Assembly (NCBI GenBank): GCA_947500575.1
Contig: CANMSI010000003.1
Location: 558,001 to 622,000 of the forward strand
Source of the DNA: an uncultured Flavobacteriaceae bacterium
Lineage (GTDB): Bacteria > Bacteroidota > Bacteroidia > Flavobacteriales > Flavobacteriaceae
Reading direction: 5' to 3'
Length of the DNA stretch: 64,000 nt
Below the pieces are notes generated by a model. That model saw nothing but the letters and a program-made list of their open reading frames with translations. It did not search any database and was not told the DNA's origin. The first letter of the stretch is position 1. Every line of letters begins with the position of its first letter. Shown in pieces: positions 1 to 10,103 of the stretch. The translations under genes were made by a program, and so were the position numbers.

Positions 1-666
1 TCTTATATGAGTAAAATCATTACAGATAAGCCCAATAACCTTTTTAATTTTTCCAATATAGGATATCAAAGCTATTTCAATGCGCAGGAGGAAATAGACT
101 TAATGGAACGTCTTTTTTTTGATGCTTATAGACTAGGAGATATCATAAATGATGTATCTCTTGTAGAACCTGTACTGAGAGATGCACATATTGTAAGTAT
201 GGATATCCAATCTATCAAAGCTAGCGAAATGGGAATGTCTCCTCATTTCTCTCCTAATGGTTTTACCGGTCGTGAGATTTGCGCTATTGCTAGGTATGCA
301 GGTATTAGTGATAGGGTGTCTGTATTTGGAATCTATGAGGCAGAGAATACAGCACAGTCTTTTCAGTTAATAGCTCAGATTATATGGTACTTTATAGAAG
401 GATTTAATTTTAGAATCAAAGAATTTCCGCAAGAAGAGAGTGATACCTTTATAAAGTTTATTGTACCTATTGATGACGAAGAACTTATTTTCTACAAGAG
501 CAACCTTTCTGAACGATGGTGGGTAGAGATTCCATCAATTTTAACTTCACATAATAAATCAAATTCATCAGCGTTATTACCATGCACCGAAAAGGATTAT
601 CTAGAGGCATGTAATCAAAATATTCCTGAAAGGTGGTTAAAGGCTTATAAGAAAGGCCTTCATTAA
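1..666 (+). CDS. Arginase/formimidoylglutamase-family protein, 3' part only
   Basis: The frame is open to the window edge, so the first ATG at position 7 is probably internal and the true start lies upstream. The visible 221 residues look like the C-terminal half of an arginase/agmatinase/formimidoylglutamase-family protein: the SMDIQSIK stretch sits where the family has its metal-binding SFDID segment, followed by an SPNGFTGREICAIARYAG segment and a closing helix. The second aspartate of the metal motif is replaced by Gln, so hydrolase activity may be lost. From general knowledge, a ureohydrolase-like gene often precedes gldK in Flavobacteriaceae. The family call is fairly secure; the substrate is not. 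Confidence 0.7.
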   Translation, partial: SYMSKIITDKPNNLFNFSNIGYQSYFNAQEEIDLMERLFFDAYRLGDIINDVSLVEPVLRDAHIVSMDIQSIKASEMGMSPHFSPNGFTGREICAIARYAGISDRVSVFGIYEAENTAQSFQLIAQIIWYFIEGFNFRIKEFPQEESDTFIKFIVPIDDEELIFYKSNLSERWWVEIPSILTSHNKSNSSALLPCTEKDYLEACNQNIPERWLKAYKKGLH

Positions 667-782
667 TAAAAATAATTTTAAAGGTTCAATTGATTTATAC
701 AATAAATTATTCAAAAATTAGTTTTAGTGAGTAATAATTGTGTTTACAATTTATAATCTTAATCTGAAATTTAACCAAAAGT

Positions 783-2153
783 ATGAAGAAGCTATTGTTA
801 TCATCTATAGCGTTTGTTTTTTTACTCGCGAGTTGTGGGTCTAAAACAAAAGGAGAACTAGTCGGAGCCCAAGGTAAAAAATGGTATCCGGAAAAACCGT
901 ATGGAATGGAGCTTATCCCAAGAGGCTCATACATAATGGGTAAGAGTGAAGAAGATCAGGCACAGGTTCTCAATGCGCCAACTAAAACTGTAACCGTTCG
1001 TTCATTCTATATGGATGATACGGAAATCACAAACAGTGAGTACCGTCAATTTGTGGAGTGGGTGAAAGATTCTATTACAAGAACAAAACTGGCCATCCTT
1101 GCGGATGAGTTAGGTCTTGGTCCTGATGATGGAGGAATTGGTGATTTTGCATTTAAGGATGCAGATACGACCAAAGCCACTGCTTATGACAAGTACATGT
1201 TAGATAATTATTCTGGCATGGGAGAAACTGGTTATGAGGGTAGAGCCTTAAACACAGATGAAGATTTAATTTGGGATGTTTCAGATTACCCAGATGAGTA
1301 CTACACAGAAATTATGGTAGATTCTATTTACCTACCAGAAGAAGAATCATACAACGGACAACGCACCATCGATGTTAGGAAGTTGAAATACAAATACAGC
1401 TGGATGGATATTCAGGCTGCAGCTCGTTCAAAAACTGGAAGCAGAAAAGATTTCATTCGTCAAGAGCAATTAGAAATTTATCCAGATACAACAGTTTGGA
1501 TTAGAGATTTTGAATACTCTTACAATGAACCAATGCACAATGATTATTTTTGGCACGATGCGTATAGTGATTATCCAGTAGTGGGTGTATCATGGGCGCA
1601 AGCGAAAGCATTCTGTAATTGGAGAACTAAATTTAAGAATGACGATCAGAAAGAGAAAGGGAAGCAATTTGTAAATCAATTTAGATTGCCAACAGAAGCT
1701 GAATGGGAATACGCTGCAAGAGGTGGTATCGAAAGTGGTACATATCCTTGGGGTGGTCCTTATGTAATTAGTGACACGGGTTGTTTTATGGCAAACTTTA
1801 AACCACAACGTGGAGACTATGCTGCAGATGCTGCTTTATATACCGTAGAAGCCAAGTCGTATGAGCCTAATGATTTTAACTTATACAATATGGCTGGTAA
1901 TGTAGCGGAGTGGACCAACTCTAGTTACGATCCAAGTTCGTATGATTATGTATCTACGATGAACCCGAATGGAGGCGATGGCGATAACGCTAGAAAAGTA
2001 ATCCGAGGCGGATCATGGAAAGATGTTGCTTACTTCTTACAAGTGAGTACCAGAGATTATGAGTACAGAGATTCTGCTCGTAGCTACATCGGTTTCAGAA
2101 CAGTTCAAGATTATATGGGAGAAGAAGATTCTACCAGCGGTAAAGGACTTTAA
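783..2153 (+). CDS. gldK: Gliding motility / T9SS lipoprotein GldK
   Basis: This is a 456-aa outer-membrane-associated lipoprotein of the type IX secretion system. The N-terminus has a lipoprotein signal with lipobox LASC (Cys 18). The body is a formylglycine-generating-enzyme-like (SUMF1) fold, seen as the MDDTEITNSEYRQFV segment, the RLPTEAEWEYAARGG core, NMAGNVAEW and a C-terminal VIRGGSWKD...GFRT block. In GldK/PorK this fold is structural, forming the periplasmic ring with GldN/PorN. It is the first gene of gldKLMN, all on the plus strand with short spacers. The identification rests on domain plus operon order. Confidence 0.96.
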   Translation: MKKLLLSSIAFVFLLASCGSKTKGELVGAQGKKWYPEKPYGMELIPRGSYIMGKSEEDQAQVLNAPTKTVTVRSFYMDDTEITNSEYRQFVEWVKDSITRTKLAILADELGLGPDDGGIGDFAFKDADTTKATAYDKYMLDNYSGMGETGYEGRALNTDEDLIWDVSDYPDEYYTEIMVDSIYLPEEESYNGQRTIDVRKLKYKYSWMDIQAAARSKTGSRKDFIRQEQLEIYPDTTVWIRDFEYSYNEPMHNDYFWHDAYSDYPVVGVSWAQAKAFCNWRTKFKNDDQKEKGKQFVNQFRLPTEAEWEYAARGGIESGTYPWGGPYVISDTGCFMANFKPQRGDYAADAALYTVEAKSYEPNDFNLYNMAGNVAEWTNSSYDPSSYDYVSTMNPNGGDGDNARKVIRGGSWKDVAYFLQVSTRDYEYRDSARSYIGFRTVQDYMGEEDSTSGKGL

Positions 2154-2249
2154 TAATTACACATAAAAATAACAGATCAATAATTACAAGATCTCAAATT
2201 AAACTTAAACCAAATACTTATTATTAATACTTAAATTAAATTTAAAATT

Positions 2250-2900
2250 ATGGCACAGTCAAAATCAACAAAAAAATTATTTAACATGGCCTACGGGCTT
2301 GGGGCATCAGTCGTTATTATTGGTGCGTTATTTAAAATCTTACACTGGGAGTTTGGACCTTTAACAGGTGGACTTCTATTAGCTGTAGGTCTTATAACAG
2401 AAGCACTTATTTTTGCGATCAGTGCATTTGAACCAGTAGATGACGAATATGATTGGTCTTTAGTATACCCAGAATTAGCTGGTGGACAAACTAGCGGTAA
2501 AAGCAATGAATTAGCTGAGATTAAGCAAGCAGAAGCTTCTTTATCTGCAAAGCTTGACGACATGCTTAAAGAAGCTGGTGTTGATGCAAACCTAATGGAG
2601 AGCTTAGGATCTAGTATCCGTAACTTCGAAGGTGCAGCTAAAGGAATTGCTCCTACTGTAGATGCAATGGAGTCTACTAAGAAATATTCTGAAGAAATGG
2701 TACATGCTGCTACGCAGATGGAATCATTAAACAGTCTTTACAAAGTACAGTTAGAAAGTGCTAGCAAACAAGCTTCTGTAAACGAAGAAGTAGTTCAAAA
2801 TGCAAGTGCTCTTAAAGATCAAATGGAATCTTTAGCTACGAACCTTTCTTCATTGAATGGAGTTTACGGTGGTATGTTAACTGCAATGAACAGAAACTAA
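2250..2900 (+). CDS. gldL: T9SS/gliding motor inner-membrane protein GldL
   Basis: This 216-aa protein has two N-terminal transmembrane helices (about residues 14-35 and 38-58). TM1 carries the HWEFGP segment after its first helix, and the rest is a cytoplasmic, mostly helical Ser/Ala/Gln-rich tail. In the known T9SS motor a GldL pentamer surrounds the TM helices of a GldM dimer and converts proton-motive force into motion. Length and topology match the family. It sits 96 nt after gldK and 54 nt before gldM, with no terminator visible between them. Confidence 0.95.
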   Translation: MAQSKSTKKLFNMAYGLGASVVIIGALFKILHWEFGPLTGGLLLAVGLITEALIFAISAFEPVDDEYDWSLVYPELAGGQTSGKSNELAEIKQAEASLSAKLDDMLKEAGVDANLMESLGSSIRNFEGAAKGIAPTVDAMESTKKYSEEMVHAATQMESLNSLYKVQLESASKQASVNEEVVQNASALKDQMESLATNLSSLNGVYGGMLTAMNRN

Positions 2901-2954
2901 TTAGTTTTAGTCCAAACCCCAAATCAAATTATTAATTAAAACTAATTAAGAAAT

Positions 2955-4511
2955 ATGGCTTCAGGAAAAGCAACGCCACGTCAGAAGATGATCAACCTAA
3001 TGTATCTGATCTTCATCGCGATGTTGGCCTTAAATATGAGCAAAGAAGTTTTAGCCGCGTTCGGTATTATGAACGAAAAGCTAGAAGCTTCTAACGAAAA
3101 GACAACCGAAAGTAACCTAGCGTTCTTAGGAAGTCTTGAAACTAAAGCGTCTGAAAATGCTGCCAAATTTGGTAAAGTATACCAGGATGCTCAGAAGATA
3201 AAAGATTTATCTGAGGATTACTTTAAGTACATAGAGACTCTTAAAACAGGAATGACCGCGAAGGTAGAAGATCCTAAGGATTATGCCAGAATGGATAACT
3301 CTGATTACTTAGATCAAAAGTTCTTTCAAGGAGATAACCTTTCCAAAGATGGGAAGGAGTTCTTAAAGAGAATTAATGATTACCGCACGCAAGTGGGTGC
3401 TATTGTTCCAGAAAATTTGAAAGAGTCTGTAAACACTCGTTTCCAATTAGGAGATAATGGTAAAGTAACTAAAAGAGACGGTACCAAACAAGATTGGATT
3501 AACTATCACTACGAAGGATATCCTTTAGTAGCTTCTTTAGCAAAACTAACAGCGCTTCAGGCGGATATTAGAACTACAGAAGAGAATGCGTTAAAAGCAA
3601 TGTTGGAAGGACAGTTAACAAATGAGATTTCATTAAAATCTTTTGCTACTTCTTTGGAAGCTTCTAAATCAGCTTTCTACAGTGGTGAAAAATACGATGG
3701 TAAAATTATCATTAGTAAAACAGATAGATCTTCTAAGCCGGTAAGAGCAGAATTGACGCTTGACGGAAGAAAACTTGCTGACGGAAAAGATTATATCTTG
3801 GAAGATGGTGGTGTTAAAATGTTAATCAGTTCTGGTTCTCCTGGAGACCATACCATTAAAGGTAGTTTATTCTTTAAGCAAGATGGAGAAGAAGTTCCTG
3901 TAGAAGTAAATAATACTTTTGCTACGATTTCTAAACCGAATGCTGCTTTGATTGCTGCTGATAAGATGAATGTAGTGTATAGAGGTGTTGCTAACCCAAT
4001 GTCTATCTCTATCCCTGGTATTCCAAATAATAAAGTAAGAGCTAGTGCTCCAGGACTTAAACAAAGAAGTGGAAGTAGCTATGTTATGAATCCTGGTAAA
4101 GGTAGAACAGTATCAATTACTGCTTCTGGTACCTTACCTGATGGACAAACTGTATCTTCTAGATCTGAGTTTAGAATTAAAGATATTCCAAGACCATCTG
4201 GTACTGTTAGAGGAACTGCTAACAACACAAAAATGCCTAGAAGAAATCTTGAAATCGCTACCGTTGGTGCTATGCTAGAGGAGTTTGACTTTGATTTAAA
4301 TATTGCAGTAAGCGGATTTAAATTTAGAGTACCTGGTCAGCCTACAATTTCGGTAAGAGGTAATAAGCTGGATGCTAGAGCTAAAAGTGCTCTTAAAAGA
4401 GCCAAGCGCGGAGATATCGTACAAATATTCGATGTGCAAGCGTATATTACAAATAACAGAACTTATAAGTTGAAGAAAGTATCTCCAGTAGTAGTAGAGA
4501 TAACCAACTAA
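2955..4511 (+). CDS. gldM: T9SS/gliding motor protein GldM
   Basis: This 518-aa protein has a single N-terminal membrane helix (about residues 14-33, with the LNMSKEVLAAFG segment) and a long periplasmic part. The first periplasmic domain is the helical GldM N-domain (to about 225), with DPKDYARMDNSDYLD and YHYEGYPLVASLAKLTALQADI as recognisable blocks. Three beta-rich domains follow to the C-terminus. The known role is to couple the inner-membrane GldL ring to the GldK/GldN outer ring. The N-domain blocks recur in the separate lipoprotein at 36442-37080. Confidence 0.96.
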   Translation: MASGKATPRQKMINLMYLIFIAMLALNMSKEVLAAFGIMNEKLEASNEKTTESNLAFLGSLETKASENAAKFGKVYQDAQKIKDLSEDYFKYIETLKTGMTAKVEDPKDYARMDNSDYLDQKFFQGDNLSKDGKEFLKRINDYRTQVGAIVPENLKESVNTRFQLGDNGKVTKRDGTKQDWINYHYEGYPLVASLAKLTALQADIRTTEENALKAMLEGQLTNEISLKSFATSLEASKSAFYSGEKYDGKIIISKTDRSSKPVRAELTLDGRKLADGKDYILEDGGVKMLISSGSPGDHTIKGSLFFKQDGEEVPVEVNNTFATISKPNAALIAADKMNVVYRGVANPMSISIPGIPNNKVRASAPGLKQRSGSSYVMNPGKGRTVSITASGTLPDGQTVSSRSEFRIKDIPRPSGTVRGTANNTKMPRRNLEIATVGAMLEEFDFDLNIAVSGFKFRVPGQPTISVRGNKLDARAKSALKRAKRGDIVQIFDVQAYITNNRTYKLKKVSPVVVEITN

Positions 4512-4551
4512 TAAGTGTTGTAACTTAAACTAAGTAAAATTGAATTTAATC

Positions 4552-5454
4552 ATGAATTGGAAGAAATTATTTATCATCGGAGCTGTCACCTTATTGCCAG
4601 TTTCCTTAATGGCCCAAGCAAACATTTTGAATGCAAAAAAGCCAGAAGAGGTTGGGCAAAAGACAGAAGCTCAGAAAGCATTGGATAATGATTCGCCCTT
4701 AGATTACGGTTATGTAGACGATAGAGACATTCTCTGGTCTAAAACTGTATGGGAAGTCATCGATTTAGATGAACGTGTAAATTTTCCATTGTACTATCCA
4801 ATTGACACCGTAGATATTGGTGCTGATAGACGTTCTTTGTATGACGTATTAGTGAAGAATCTTAAAAACGGAAAGTTAGAAGATGTTTATGTAGACTCTT
4901 ACTTTACCGAAAAACGCAAGTTTGAAGATTTAGCTGCTACCTTAACAAAGACAGATACAATTGATGCAGGATATGATCAAATCAACGCTGGAGAAGAAGT
5001 TTCTCCTGAGTACATTAATCAAAGAGATTTGACTGCTGCCGATTTGGAAGAGTATCTAATCAAAGGAATCTGGTATTTTGATAAGCGTCAAGGAGAGTTA
5101 AAATATCGTTTGTTAGGAATTGCTCCAGTAGCACCCGACGTAAACTTTATTGATGATGAATCCATGGATCTTGCCGATGCGAAAGTCCCTTTATTCTGGG
5201 TATGGTATCCAGCTGCAAGGCAGATATTGCACGAAGCAAAAGTGTTTAACCAGCGTAATTCTGCGCAACCCATATCTTTTGATATGTTGCTCAATGCACG
5301 AAGGTTCAATGCCACGATCTATAAAGAAGATAATGTTCATGGAGATCGTAAAGTGAAGGATTATATTGCAGATAATGCACTATTCCAGCTGCTCGAAGCC
5401 AAACGTATTAAAGAAGTAATACGGGATAGAGAGCAAGATATGTGGGCGTACTAA
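4552..5454 (+). CDS. gldN: T9SS/gliding protein GldN
   Basis: This periplasmic ring component partners GldK. I chose the ATG at 4552, giving MNWKKLFIIGAVTLLPVSLMAQ, a standard Sec signal with cleavage after MAQ or thereabouts; a TTG 12 nt upstream would add only four residues. The mature protein (about 280 aa) has the GldN/PorN features: DRDILWSKTVWEVIDLDERVN near the start, LYYPI, and a C-terminal half containing FWVWYPAAR and LLNARRF. It is the last gene of gldKLMN and ends just before a strong bidirectional hairpin. Confidence 0.95.
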   Translation: MNWKKLFIIGAVTLLPVSLMAQANILNAKKPEEVGQKTEAQKALDNDSPLDYGYVDDRDILWSKTVWEVIDLDERVNFPLYYPIDTVDIGADRRSLYDVLVKNLKNGKLEDVYVDSYFTEKRKFEDLAATLTKTDTIDAGYDQINAGEEVSPEYINQRDLTAADLEEYLIKGIWYFDKRQGELKYRLLGIAPVAPDVNFIDDESMDLADAKVPLFWVWYPAARQILHEAKVFNQRNSAQPISFDMLLNARRFNATIYKEDNVHGDRKVKDYIADNALFQLLEAKRIKEVIRDREQDMWAY

Positions 5455-5498
5455 GACCCGCGCAGCTTACACAGAAAATTCCAATTCAATATAAGCTA

Positions 5499-5526
5499 AA
5501 ACGCTGCACCGAAAGGTGCGGCGTTT
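5499..5526. terminator. Bidirectional rho-independent terminator between gldN and the RiPP export genes
   Basis: Left arm AAACGCTGCACC (5499-5510), loop GAAA, right arm GGTGCGGCGTTT (5515-5526) form a 12-bp stem with one G-T pair and A/T flanks on both sides. It lies between two convergent operons, and the stop codon of the HlyD gene (5525-5527) is built into its right edge. Confidence 0.85.
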
Positions 5527-6814
5527 ATCTTTTAAAGATATCCTTGATCTGATAAAAGAAGCGTTCAATTAATCTTAGGTCTTCTGTTATTATTTCCGCC
5601 GAACCCCTCATTTCTTGTTTGAATTCAATTTCTCGATTATAGCTCGTAATTAATTTATTAGGTATAGAGACATCTATTAGATACATCCCCTCTTCATCAG
5701 AAATCAAAGAAATAGTATTTACTTCTCCCGTCAAAACCCCAAATTCTGTATGTGGATAATTTTCAAGTTTAATATTAACTTTTTGACCAATTTTGATTTT
5801 ACCTGAATTTTGAGATGGTGCTTTAACTTTGACTAGAAACTCGGAATTTTGATGTGGAATTATTGTAAAAACTAAATCTCCTTGAGTAACAGTCTGGTTT
5901 TTATTCCAATATTTGAAAAAAGAAACATTTCCTTTAATACTGGATTTTAATGCATACGTGTTTTCCCAGTTCTGTAACGCTATTTTAAGTTGGTTAAATG
6001 ATTGCAATACTTTTTTTAGCATTCTGGTTTCTTCGAGAGTTCTTGTAATATCAGTGCTAGATGCGTTTGTATTAGCATCGCTTATGGCCTCTCTTACTTG
6101 TGAAATCGAAATGCCTAAATTTCTGAAATTACGTTCCGATGAGAGAAGTTCTAATTGTTTATTTTCAAACTCTTGTTTTGAAATAACACCTTTTTCAAAT
6201 AAAATTTTATGCCTTTTTGTATCACTTCTTTTAAACTCTCTTTCTGATTCACTTATTAAATATTGGGAATTTAGATTTTGTAGCCTCCGTCTTAACTCCT
6301 GAATGGAAACTTTGTTTGCAAGTGCAGTAGTTAAGAACGGTTGTAATTTATTATTTAAAATATATTCGGAATAACTGTTTTCGAATTCAACAAAGCTATT
6401 ATCAATATCTCCTAAAAATAAAATAGGAAGCTCCTCAAAAGGAAATTTTAGGGAATTACTATTAATTTTAATTGTATCTAGAATCGATTTTAAATATAGA
6501 ACATCTTTTGTATTTGCGGTATTTTCTAATACTGCTAAAATAGCATTTGAGTCTACCAGTTGAGAATCTTTGATAAGAATTGTGTCTAATTTTGCGGATA
6601 TAGAGGCAAATTCTTGCTCCGGAGGTATTTTAGTTGTTAATAGGGATTCTGTGATTATTACATCTGGATATTTAACGAACCAAGTGATTGCCAATAGTAA
6701 TAGAATTAGAATCAAAAAAAGAGCGCTTCCCCACCGAATCATCCACCTTGGCGTGCGGGTTAAAATTTCTTGAACCTCTTCACTTCTTAATTCTATATCT
6801 TCAATATTGGGCAT
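5525..6814 (-). CDS. HlyD-family membrane-fusion adaptor of the RiPP exporter
   Basis: This 429-aa protein has one N-terminal TM helix (about residues 27-49, WGSALFLILILLLLAITWF). A long helical hairpin region (about 140-270) and a beta-barrel/lipoyl-like part with the KAPSQNSGKIKIGQKVNIKLENYP segment follow. This is the usual HlyD/peptidase-associated periplasmic adaptor layout. The protein should link the ABC exporter encoded just upstream to an outer-membrane channel; no TolC-type gene is present here. It starts 5 nt after the ABC gene ends and is the last gene of the minus-strand RiPP operon. Confidence 0.88.
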   Translation of the reverse strand: MPNIEDIELRSEEVQEILTRTPRWMIRWGSALFLILILLLLAITWFVKYPDVIITESLLTTKIPPEQEFASISAKLDTILIKDSQLVDSNAILAVLENTANTKDVLYLKSILDTIKINSNSLKFPFEELPILFLGDIDNSFVEFENSYSEYILNNKLQPFLTTALANKVSIQELRRRLQNLNSQYLISESEREFKRSDTKRHKILFEKGVISKQEFENKQLELLSSERNFRNLGISISQVREAISDANTNASSTDITRTLEETRMLKKVLQSFNQLKIALQNWENTYALKSSIKGNVSFFKYWNKNQTVTQGDLVFTIIPHQNSEFLVKVKAPSQNSGKIKIGQKVNIKLENYPHTEFGVLTGEVNTISLISDEEGMYLIDVSIPNKLITSYNREIEFKQEMRGSAEIITEDLRLIERFFYQIKDIFKR

Positions 6815-6819
6815 AGTGC

Positions 6820-9009
6820 TTATTTTCCTAGTTCTAATTGATTTTTCACTAAATTGTAATAACTTCCTTTTTGGTTAATCAATTGCTCATGGTTTCCGAG
6901 CTCTACTATCGCTCCTTTGTCTAATACTACAATTTGATGAGCATTTTTTACGGTGCTGAGTCTATGCGCAATTACAACTACCGTTTTATTCTGAAAAAAT
7001 GTATTTAATTTTTCCATAATTATTTTTTCATTGTTTGCATCTAAAGCACTAGTGGCTTCATCAAAAAAGAGGAACTCTGGATTTTTGTAAACAGCTCTAG
7101 CAATAAGCAACCTTTGTTTTTGCCCTGTACTGATACCTACCCCTTCCATACCTATTTTAGTATTGAAAGACTGAGGGAGTTGTTCAATAAATTCTTGAAT
7201 ATTTGCCACGTCCACTGCATGGGCTAGTTTTTTTTTATCAATATAATCTTCTCCTACTGCAATATTATTGGCGATGGTATCATTGAAAATATACCCCTCC
7301 TGCATAACTACTCCACAATGACTTCGCCATGTTTTAGGAGAAATGTTTTTTAAATTAAATTCACCAATATTGATGCTTCCTTGTATGGGCTCATAGAACT
7401 GCAATAATAATTTCAATAGGGTTGTCTTGCCGCTGCCACTTACGCCAACTACTGCGGTAATTTTGTTTGTTGGAATAGATAAGTCCAGGTTTTTTAAAAC
7501 AGTCTGATCGGCCCCAACATAACGAAAGGAAACTTTAGAAAGTTGAATTCCTAAGTTATTGGGTAAGGAGTTAATTTTCTTTTTATAATTAGACTCTTCA
7601 TCTTCTTTGCTATGAATTTCGGAAAGCCTATCCAATGAAATTTTGGCATCTTGGACTTCACGTATAAAGCTAATCAATTGTGAGATAGGAGAGTTTAGTT
7701 GCCCTACTATATAACTTATTGCTAGCATTATGCCTAGCGTTATTTCACCATCTATTACTAATTTAGCTGAGAGTACGGTAATAAGTATATTCTTTAGCTC
7801 ATTTATGAACTGAGAACCTACACTCTGGTATTGTTCCAATGCAAGTCCTTCAATGGATATTTTAAATAATCGAACTTGCAAAAATTCCCAACCCCATCGT
7901 TTTTGCTTTTCAGCGTTATGCAGTTTTATTTCCTGCATTCCATTTATGAGTTCAATCACTTTGCTTTGTTCCTGACTTAATTGGGAAAAACGTTTATAGT
8001 CTAAATCTTTCCGCTTTTTAAGAAAAATTATTACCCAAAGAAAATATAGAATACTACCAGACAAAAAGATTAGAAAAATAAGAGAATTATAGTAGACTAA
8101 AACGAAACTAAATACAAAGAGGTTAACCATGGAAAATAACACATTTAATGAAGAAGTTGTCAATATTCGTTCAATTCGTTTATGGTCATTTATTCTCTGA
8201 AGTATATCACCCGTCATTCGAGTATCAAAAAATGAGATTGGCAAATTCATTAATTTTATAAAGAAATCTGAAACTAAAGAAATATTTATTCTGGTGCTCA
8301 GGTGTAAAAGAATCCAGCTGCGAATTACTTCAATAGCAGTTCGCCCTACAAATAGTGATAATTGTGCAAGGAGAACAAGGAAAATGAAATGTATATTTTG
8401 ATTTTTTATACCAACATCTACAATGCTTTGTGTTAAAAAGGGAAAAATGAGCTGTAATAAACTTACTCCCATTAACCCCAAAGCAAGTTGCCATAGAAAT
8501 GGTTTAAATTTTAGGACGTACCTTGATAGAAAAACGAAACCAAAATTGTTTTTCTCTTTGTCATAATCATTATCATAAAACTTAGGTGCAGGTTCTAGTA
8601 ACAATCCAATTCCTAATCCTTGTTGCTCTGAATCCTGATTTCCAATCCAACCTTTTAAAAAGTCCTTTTTGGAATATTCTAAAATACCATGGGCTGGGTC
8701 CGAAATTAAAAAGGAATCATTCTTAATTTTAAATAATACAACATAATGGTTATTATTCCAATGGAGTATACAAGGTAAAGGAGCTTCTCTAAGTCTTTTT
8801 AGTTCAACTTTTATAGCAATGCTTCGAAAACCCACCTTTTCTGCTGCATCACTAATATTAGTTAAACTACTGCCCTCTCTCGTTGTTTCAGAATAGTCCC
8901 TAAGGAGTTGTATCGGAATTGTTTTTTTATAGTGCTTTGCAATTATTTTTAAACAATTTGGTCCACAATCTTTACTATCTGCCTGTTTGTAAAAAGGAAA
9001 CCTTGTCAA
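6820..9009 (-). CDS. Peptidase-containing ABC exporter (C39 protease - TM - ATPase)
   Basis: The 729 residues carry three modules. An N-terminal C39 Cys-protease comes first (about 1-130), with catalytic Cys in KDCGPNC, His in NNHYVVL and Asp in SDPAHG, so it looks active. Six TM helices follow (about 165-460). The C-terminal ATPase has Walker A GVSGSGKTT, a signature written ISTGQ rather than LSGGQ, Walker B FLFFDEATSALD and an H-loop AHRLS. Such PCAT exporters cut a leader after Gly-Gly and export the product. The precursor at 11298-11537 has a matching GG. The start codon overlaps the preceding stop as ATGA, indicating coupled translation. Confidence 0.93.
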   Translation of the reverse strand: MTRFPFYKQADSKDCGPNCLKIIAKHYKKTIPIQLLRDYSETTREGSSLTNISDAAEKVGFRSIAIKVELKRLREAPLPCILHWNNNHYVVLFKIKNDSFLISDPAHGILEYSKKDFLKGWIGNQDSEQQGLGIGLLLEPAPKFYDNDYDKEKNNFGFVFLSRYVLKFKPFLWQLALGLMGVSLLQLIFPFLTQSIVDVGIKNQNIHFIFLVLLAQLSLFVGRTAIEVIRSWILLHLSTRINISLVSDFFIKLMNLPISFFDTRMTGDILQRINDHKRIERILTTSSLNVLFSMVNLFVFSFVLVYYNSLIFLIFLSGSILYFLWVIIFLKKRKDLDYKRFSQLSQEQSKVIELINGMQEIKLHNAEKQKRWGWEFLQVRLFKISIEGLALEQYQSVGSQFINELKNILITVLSAKLVIDGEITLGIMLAISYIVGQLNSPISQLISFIREVQDAKISLDRLSEIHSKEDEESNYKKKINSLPNNLGIQLSKVSFRYVGADQTVLKNLDLSIPTNKITAVVGVSGSGKTTLLKLLLQFYEPIQGSINIGEFNLKNISPKTWRSHCGVVMQEGYIFNDTIANNIAVGEDYIDKKKLAHAVDVANIQEFIEQLPQSFNTKIGMEGVGISTGQKQRLLIARAVYKNPEFLFFDEATSALDANNEKIIMEKLNTFFQNKTVVVIAHRLSTVKNAHQIVVLDKGAIVELGNHEQLINQKGSYYNLVKNQLELGK

Positions 9010-10103
9010 GATGAATGGGTATTTATAGATTCTTCCAATCCATAATATGAAATAGCTTGTTTTTTAATTGGATTATTACTCCATTCTTCCCATTGATTTG
9101 TATACGGGTTATATCCACATTTCAATGGTTTTGAAGTATCATCTTCTGGATTTTCTAAAAACGCTCTACAATCAATGCAAACGTATCTAAACTCACAATC
9201 TTTACATGTTTTTATTTGATCTTTATTAATGTTCCATAATTTTTGAAAGTTTTTTTTATGTATGACTTCAGTTAAGGATGTGTCCTTAATATTTCCATAA
9301 CTAATTTGCATTGCAGGGCAGTTTTTGATGTTACCTTCAAGATCAATAGCTATTTTTTTATGTAAGCAAGAGTTGTGTTTTTTAGCTTCGAAATAGCTAG
9401 TTGTGTTTATGGAAAAATAACTTGTATTTACAATTCCACATGATTTGAAAGAGGAGATATTTTTTTTGGTTAAAACTGCACTAAATAAGATTTTATCCCC
9501 CCAATTATATGACTCTTCATACGGTGAATCAAAAATCAATAAACGGGTGATTCTATGGAATTTTGCACTTAACTCTTCGAGAAATTCTGGAGTATAAGTC
9601 GGATTATATTTTAGCGTTATTTCTACTGCAGTAATAGAAGAATCATTATGTATTTCTACCAACTTATTAAAGGCATCCATATGCAATGATTCGTAAAAAA
9701 CCAAGGCGGTATTTTCGCAACCAAGTTCTTCCAATTCAAAAGTAATATTTTTTAGGTCGCTTATATTATCTCCTTTTAATTCTATGACGGCGTTTGTAAT
9801 TATTTGAGGTGTCGTATATGTTTCATCAATTTTTGGAAACGAATTAAATTCTTTTTTTGAGCAATAAAATCCCAGATCTTCTTCCAGAAGATAATAGATA
9901 TATTCCTTTATAATTGTTTTATTTTCTAGTCCGCTTTTGCAAATGACCTCCTCTATAGATTTACCACTATTTAAAAGATTGATTACTGCTCCTAAATCGT
10001 TTGGGATAATGTTAATTTTTTCCATTTGAATATCAGATATAATAGATCTTTTTACTCCTTGAGTTAATATGCAGTTTGCAAAAAGTTTGAAATGTGTATT
10101 CAT
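9006..10103 (-). CDS. gwsS: Grasp-with-spasm system SPASM-domain peptide maturase
   Basis: This is a 365-aa protein. The C-terminal third is a cysteine-rich SPASM domain: SCLHKKIAIDLEGNIKNCPAMQ, then CKDCEFRYVCIDCRAF and KPLKCGYNP, about seven Cys suited to Fe-S or Zn binding. The N-terminal two thirds show no CxxxCxxC radical-SAM motif, which agrees with the grasp-with-spasm family, where the SPASM protein partners an ATP-grasp ligase. The likely role is accessory maturation or substrate recognition of the precursor. Translation is probably coupled on both sides through ATGA overlaps. The family is recognised with good confidence; the biochemical role is not established here. Confidence 0.85.
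   Translation of the reverse strand: MNTHFKLFANCILTQGVKRSIISDIQMEKINIIPNDLGAVINLLNSGKSIEEVICKSGLENKTIIKEYIYYLLEEDLGFYCSKKEFNSFPKIDETYTTPQIITNAVIELKGDNISDLKNITFELEELGCENTALVFYESLHMDAFNKLVEIHNDSSITAVEITLKYNPTYTPEFLEELSAKFHRITRLLIFDSPYEESYNWGDKILFSAVLTKKNISSFKSCGIVNTSYFSINTTSYFEAKKHNSCLHKKIAIDLEGNIKNCPAMQISYGNIKDTSLTEVIHKKNFQKLWNINKDQIKTCKDCEFRYVCIDCRAFLENPEDDTSKPLKCGYNPYTNQWEEWSNNPIKKQAISYYGLEESINTHSS

Noticed and set aside
9006-10103. Radical-SAM enzyme call for the SPASM protein
   Set aside because: No CxxxCxxC motif is present anywhere in the protein, so only the SPASM domain can be supported.
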